Assembly: GCA_002292925.1 (NCBI GenBank)
Contig: DBCF01000278.1
Location: forward strand, 1 to 10,008
Origin: Roseiflexaceae bacterium UBA965
Lineage (GTDB): Bacteria; Chloroflexota; Chloroflexia; Chloroflexales; Roseiflexaceae
Length of the DNA: 10,008 bases
Direction of reading: 5' to 3'
The translations under genes were made by a program, and so were the position numbers. The notes beneath the pieces are model-generated. The model made no database searches, was not told the origin of the DNA, and worked only from the letters and a program-made list of their open reading frames with translations. Shown one piece after another: positions 7,972 through 10,008 of this stretch (the stretch's first letter is position 1; each line of letters opens with the position of its first letter).

Positions 7972-7995
7972 AAAATCACCAATTTGGATGATTTT
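7972..7995. promoter_or_regulatory. Near-perfect inverted repeat, candidate response-regulator operator
   Basis: AAAATCA (7972-7978) plus CCAA (7979-7982) mirror TTGG (7984-7987) plus TGATTTT (7989-7995). This gives 11-base arms around a single T, broken only by one extra A at 7988. It lies between the exporter operon and the kinase operon. It overlaps the -35 area of the rightward promoter and that of the candidate leftward promoter. Dimeric NarL-type regulators commonly bind inverted repeats, and such a regulator is encoded next door, so it is inferred to be the shared operator. Confidence 0.5.
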
Positions 7996-8018
7996 CAATA
8001 CCCGAGATTGCCTATAAT
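7992..8018 (+). promoter_or_regulatory. Promoter of the kinase-regulator operon
   Basis: TATAAT at 8013-8018 is a perfect -10 consensus. TTTTCA at 7992-7997 is a moderate -35 (four of six) with a short 15-base spacer. Transcription would begin near 8024-8026, on or next to the kinase ATG at 8025, and no Shine-Dalgarno sequence precedes that codon. The mRNA is therefore probably leaderless. Confidence 0.6.
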
Positions 8019-8024
8019 AAAACT

Positions 8025-9407
8025 ATGAGTAACCTGACACCTATCCCCAACCAAATCATTTCGCCACATCGCAACGAGCTCATCAAACGGAGCGCGTTTT
8101 TGTTGGCACTACCGACCATTGCCAGTACCTTGACAATGGCGATATACCACTTTATTTATGGCGAAGTCGTATTTGCTGGTCTTGCCCGGTCGCAATTTTG
8201 GTGGATTGCGATTGTGCCATTTGTCGTGGTAAATATTACCGCTCTATTGTTACTACGTATCGGACGCGCAAATGTATCTGCGTTGGTCTTATTGACTTTT
8301 TGGACTATTTCAATCACCAATGTGATTATTCGTTTTGGTGCCCAAACGTTTTTCCCAGCCTTATTAATTTTGCCAATCAGCGCAGCAAGTTTGTTGTTTA
8401 GTCGCCGTTCAAGTTTGGTTTTGGCGGTGATTTCTGCGATGGTAGTAGGTATCTCGGCCTGGCTCCACATGCACAGCCCCGGCTTTGCACTCTATGACTA
8501 CTTTCGCAATGAAGTGGTGGTTGATACGACCCAACTCCAATTAATGACTTCTATTGCTGCTGGATTTTGGAGTAGCTTATACCTCGCAGTGGCGGCGATT
8601 ACGTCGCTCCTCGCGGGGAATCTGCAACGGTCGCTCCAACAAAGTGACGCCCATGCCACTGCATTGCAAGAACTGAGTGAGCAACTCGAGCAACGAGTTG
8701 CCGCGCAAACTGCTAGCTTACTTGCTGGCGAACGTGAAAAAGCCATGTTGGCTGAGCGTACCCGCCTCGCTCGTGATATTCATGATACCCTCGCCCAAGG
8801 CTTAACCGGCATTATTGTGCAACTCGGCGCCGCCCAACAAGCGTTGCGCACCAATCACCCTGACGCCAATGAACACCTCGATTTGGCCGCTCGTATGGCG
8901 CGTGAGTCGCTCGCTGAAGCGCGTCGATCGGTCTGGAATCTGCGCGCCGAAGCGCTCGAACGGGGCGATTTGCGTCACGCCCTAAATGGCCTCGTTGACC
9001 GCTTTCGCCACCCGACCATCATGGCTTCATATGAATTCGACGGTGCGTGGTCACCGTTGCCCGTCGAAATCGAGTCGGCGCTGTTGCGGGTCGCCCAAGA
9101 ATCTCTCGCCAACGTGGTGCGCCATTCGGCCGCCGATCAAGTCACCGTCACGTTACGGATGGAAGATATGATGGTCGAACTCGAAATCCGTGATAATGGT
9201 CGGGGATTTGGCGATGCCCTACAGCGTTTAACTTCTGCCCATGCCAAATTTGGAGTGATGGGCATGCGTGAACGCCTCGTCGCGCTCAATGGTGATTTGC
9301 AACTCATTGATGACGACGGTGCGGTGGTTCGTGCCCGTGCCCCCATTCTATTGCCCGCACATACCCCTAGTGTCGCTAATGTGACACCGAAAGATTGCCT
9401 ACTATGA
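8025..9407 (+). CDS. NarL-family sensor histidine kinase with six-helix membrane domain
   Basis: This 460-residue membrane kinase autophosphorylates and passes phosphate to the regulator encoded next. Six hydrophobic helices (about 23-45, 58-78, 85-104, 108-126, 129-147 and 172-198) fill the N-terminal part. The loops are short, so the signal is probably sensed in or near the membrane. A linker coiled coil (about 203-245) leads to a HisKA_3 domain with RLARDIHDTLAQ and phospho-acceptor His253. Asp254 and Gln258 match the HDxxxQ phosphatase motif of this family, suggesting both kinase and phosphatase action. The HATPase_c domain has its N-box at ESLANVVRHS (Asn363), DNGRGF (390-395) and GVMGMRERL (410-418). 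The stop overlaps the regulator start in ATGA. The start has no ribosome site but sits at the predicted transcription start. No named homologue can be assigned. Confidence 0.93.
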   Translation: MSNLTPIPNQIISPHRNELIKRSAFLLALPTIASTLTMAIYHFIYGEVVFAGLARSQFWWIAIVPFVVVNITALLLLRIGRANVSALVLLTFWTISITNVIIRFGAQTFFPALLILPISAASLLFSRRSSLVLAVISAMVVGISAWLHMHSPGFALYDYFRNEVVVDTTQLQLMTSIAAGFWSSLYLAVAAITSLLAGNLQRSLQQSDAHATALQELSEQLEQRVAAQTASLLAGEREKAMLAERTRLARDIHDTLAQGLTGIIVQLGAAQQALRTNHPDANEHLDLAARMARESLAEARRSVWNLRAEALERGDLRHALNGLVDRFRHPTIMASYEFDGAWSPLPVEIESALLRVAQESLANVVRHSAADQVTVTLRMEDMMVELEIRDNGRGFGDALQRLTSAHAKFGVMGMRERLVALNGDLQLIDDDGAVVRARAPILLPAHTPSVANVTPKDCLL

Positions 9408-10008
9408 ATACTGTTTCTCCTCCAATTCGGGTACTTGTGGTTGATGATCACCCCATCGTCCGCCACGGCTTGTTGGCGTTACTCCGCTATGAATCAGGCT
9501 TTGAAATCGCCGGTGATGCTGCCGATGGTGAAGAAGCCGTGGCGCTGGTGCTTGCGACCAAGCCCGATGTGGTGTTGCTTGATTTGCGTTTGCCCCGTTT
9601 GAGTGGTGTCGATGTGATGATCCAAGCCCGCGCCAAAGGCGTGACGGCACGGTTTTTGGTACTAACTACCTACGACAGTGACGACGATATCCAGCGGGCT
9701 CTCGCCGCCGGCGCCAAAGGCTACCTGCTCAAAGATGTCAGCTCACACGAATTGCTCCAAGCCATCCGTGAAGTAATGCGTGGCAATGCGGCGCTTGAGC
9801 CGAGTGTCGCAGCTCGCTTGCTGGCCCGCATGAACGACAATCCCAACGACGAATTGTCTGCCCGCGAAGTCGACGTGTTGCAACGCCTCGTGCGTGGCGA
9901 AGGCAACCGGGCAATTGCGTTAGCACTGCATGTCTCTGAAAACACCATCAAAACCCATGTCAGCCACATTTTTACCAAACTCGGGTGCCAAAGTCGGGCC
10001 GAAGCTGT
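9404..10008 (+). CDS. NarL/LuxR-type response regulator, 3' end cut by the window
   Basis: The visible 201 codons encode a two-domain DNA-binding response regulator, the partner of the upstream kinase. The receiver domain (about 8-125) shows the acidic pair Asp14-Asp15, phospho-acceptor Asp60 in LLDLRLP, Thr88 and Lys110 in GYLLKD. The LuxR-type helix-turn-helix starts at LSAREVDVL (151-159) and includes the recognition region VSENTIKTHVSHIFTKLG (177-194). Probably only the last dozen or so residues are missing. The ATG at 9404 overlaps the kinase stop by four bases and lacks its own Shine-Dalgarno sequence, so translation is likely coupled. Predicted targets are the inverted repeat at 7972-7995, and through it both its own operon and the divergent exporter operon; this is inference from position. 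Confidence 0.95.
   Translation, partial: MNTVSPPIRVLVVDDHPIVRHGLLALLRYESGFEIAGDAADGEEAVALVLATKPDVVLLDLRLPRLSGVDVMIQARAKGVTARFLVLTTYDSDDDIQRALAAGAKGYLLKDVSSHELLQAIREVMRGNAALEPSVAARLLARMNDNPNDELSAREVDVLQRLVRGEGNRAIALALHVSENTIKTHVSHIFTKLGCQSRAEA

Overview
The window looks like ordinary bacterial chromosome with tightly packed genes and roughly balanced base composition. The style fits the Chloroflexota, perhaps near Herpetosiphon. This rests on the long HlyD/MacA-like adaptor with a Trp-rich loop, the NarL-type two-component pair, separate MacB-type ATPase and permease genes, and frequent TTG/CAA codons. It is an impression from reading, not a computed assignment. No RNA genes, insertion sequences, CRISPR arrays or phage genes were seen.

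Layout. (1) Positions 1-93 are a short upstream region with weak promoter-like and repeat structure. (2) Positions 94-4212 (+) hold one very large gene. Its product joins an N-terminal RecB/Cas4/Dna2-like nuclease with an apparent four-cysteine iron-sulfur site, a middle region that resembles a degenerate RNase H-like domain, and a C-terminal Upf1/Dna2-type SF1 helicase with all main motifs intact. (3) A long hairpin at 4200-4241 lies between converging genes and looks best as the terminator of the leftward operon. (4) Positions 7884-4256 (-) hold a three-gene operon: MacA-like membrane-fusion adaptor, MacB-type ABC ATPase, and MacB/FtsX-type permease. (5) Positions 7885-8024 are a divergent control region with a near-perfect inverted repeat and a consensus -10 box. 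(6) From 8025 to the right edge (+) runs a two-component operon: a six-helix membrane histidine kinase of the HisKA_3 type and a NarL/LuxR-type response regulator, cut off by the window end.

How the parts work together. The two-component pair and the ABC exporter operon are back to back and share a 140-base control region. The simplest reading is a sense-and-export module: the kinase senses membrane or envelope stress, and the regulator binds the inverted repeat to control its own operon and the exporter. The nuclease-helicase gene points toward the exporter operon and is probably a separate DNA-processing unit.

Nothing here clearly amounts to an undescribed system. The points most worth a second look are the multi-domain nuclease-helicase with a changed RNase H-like motif, the operator-like palindrome placed between both divergent start regions, the probable leaderless kinase mRNA, and the unusually long, symmetrically interrupted helical hairpin of the adaptor.
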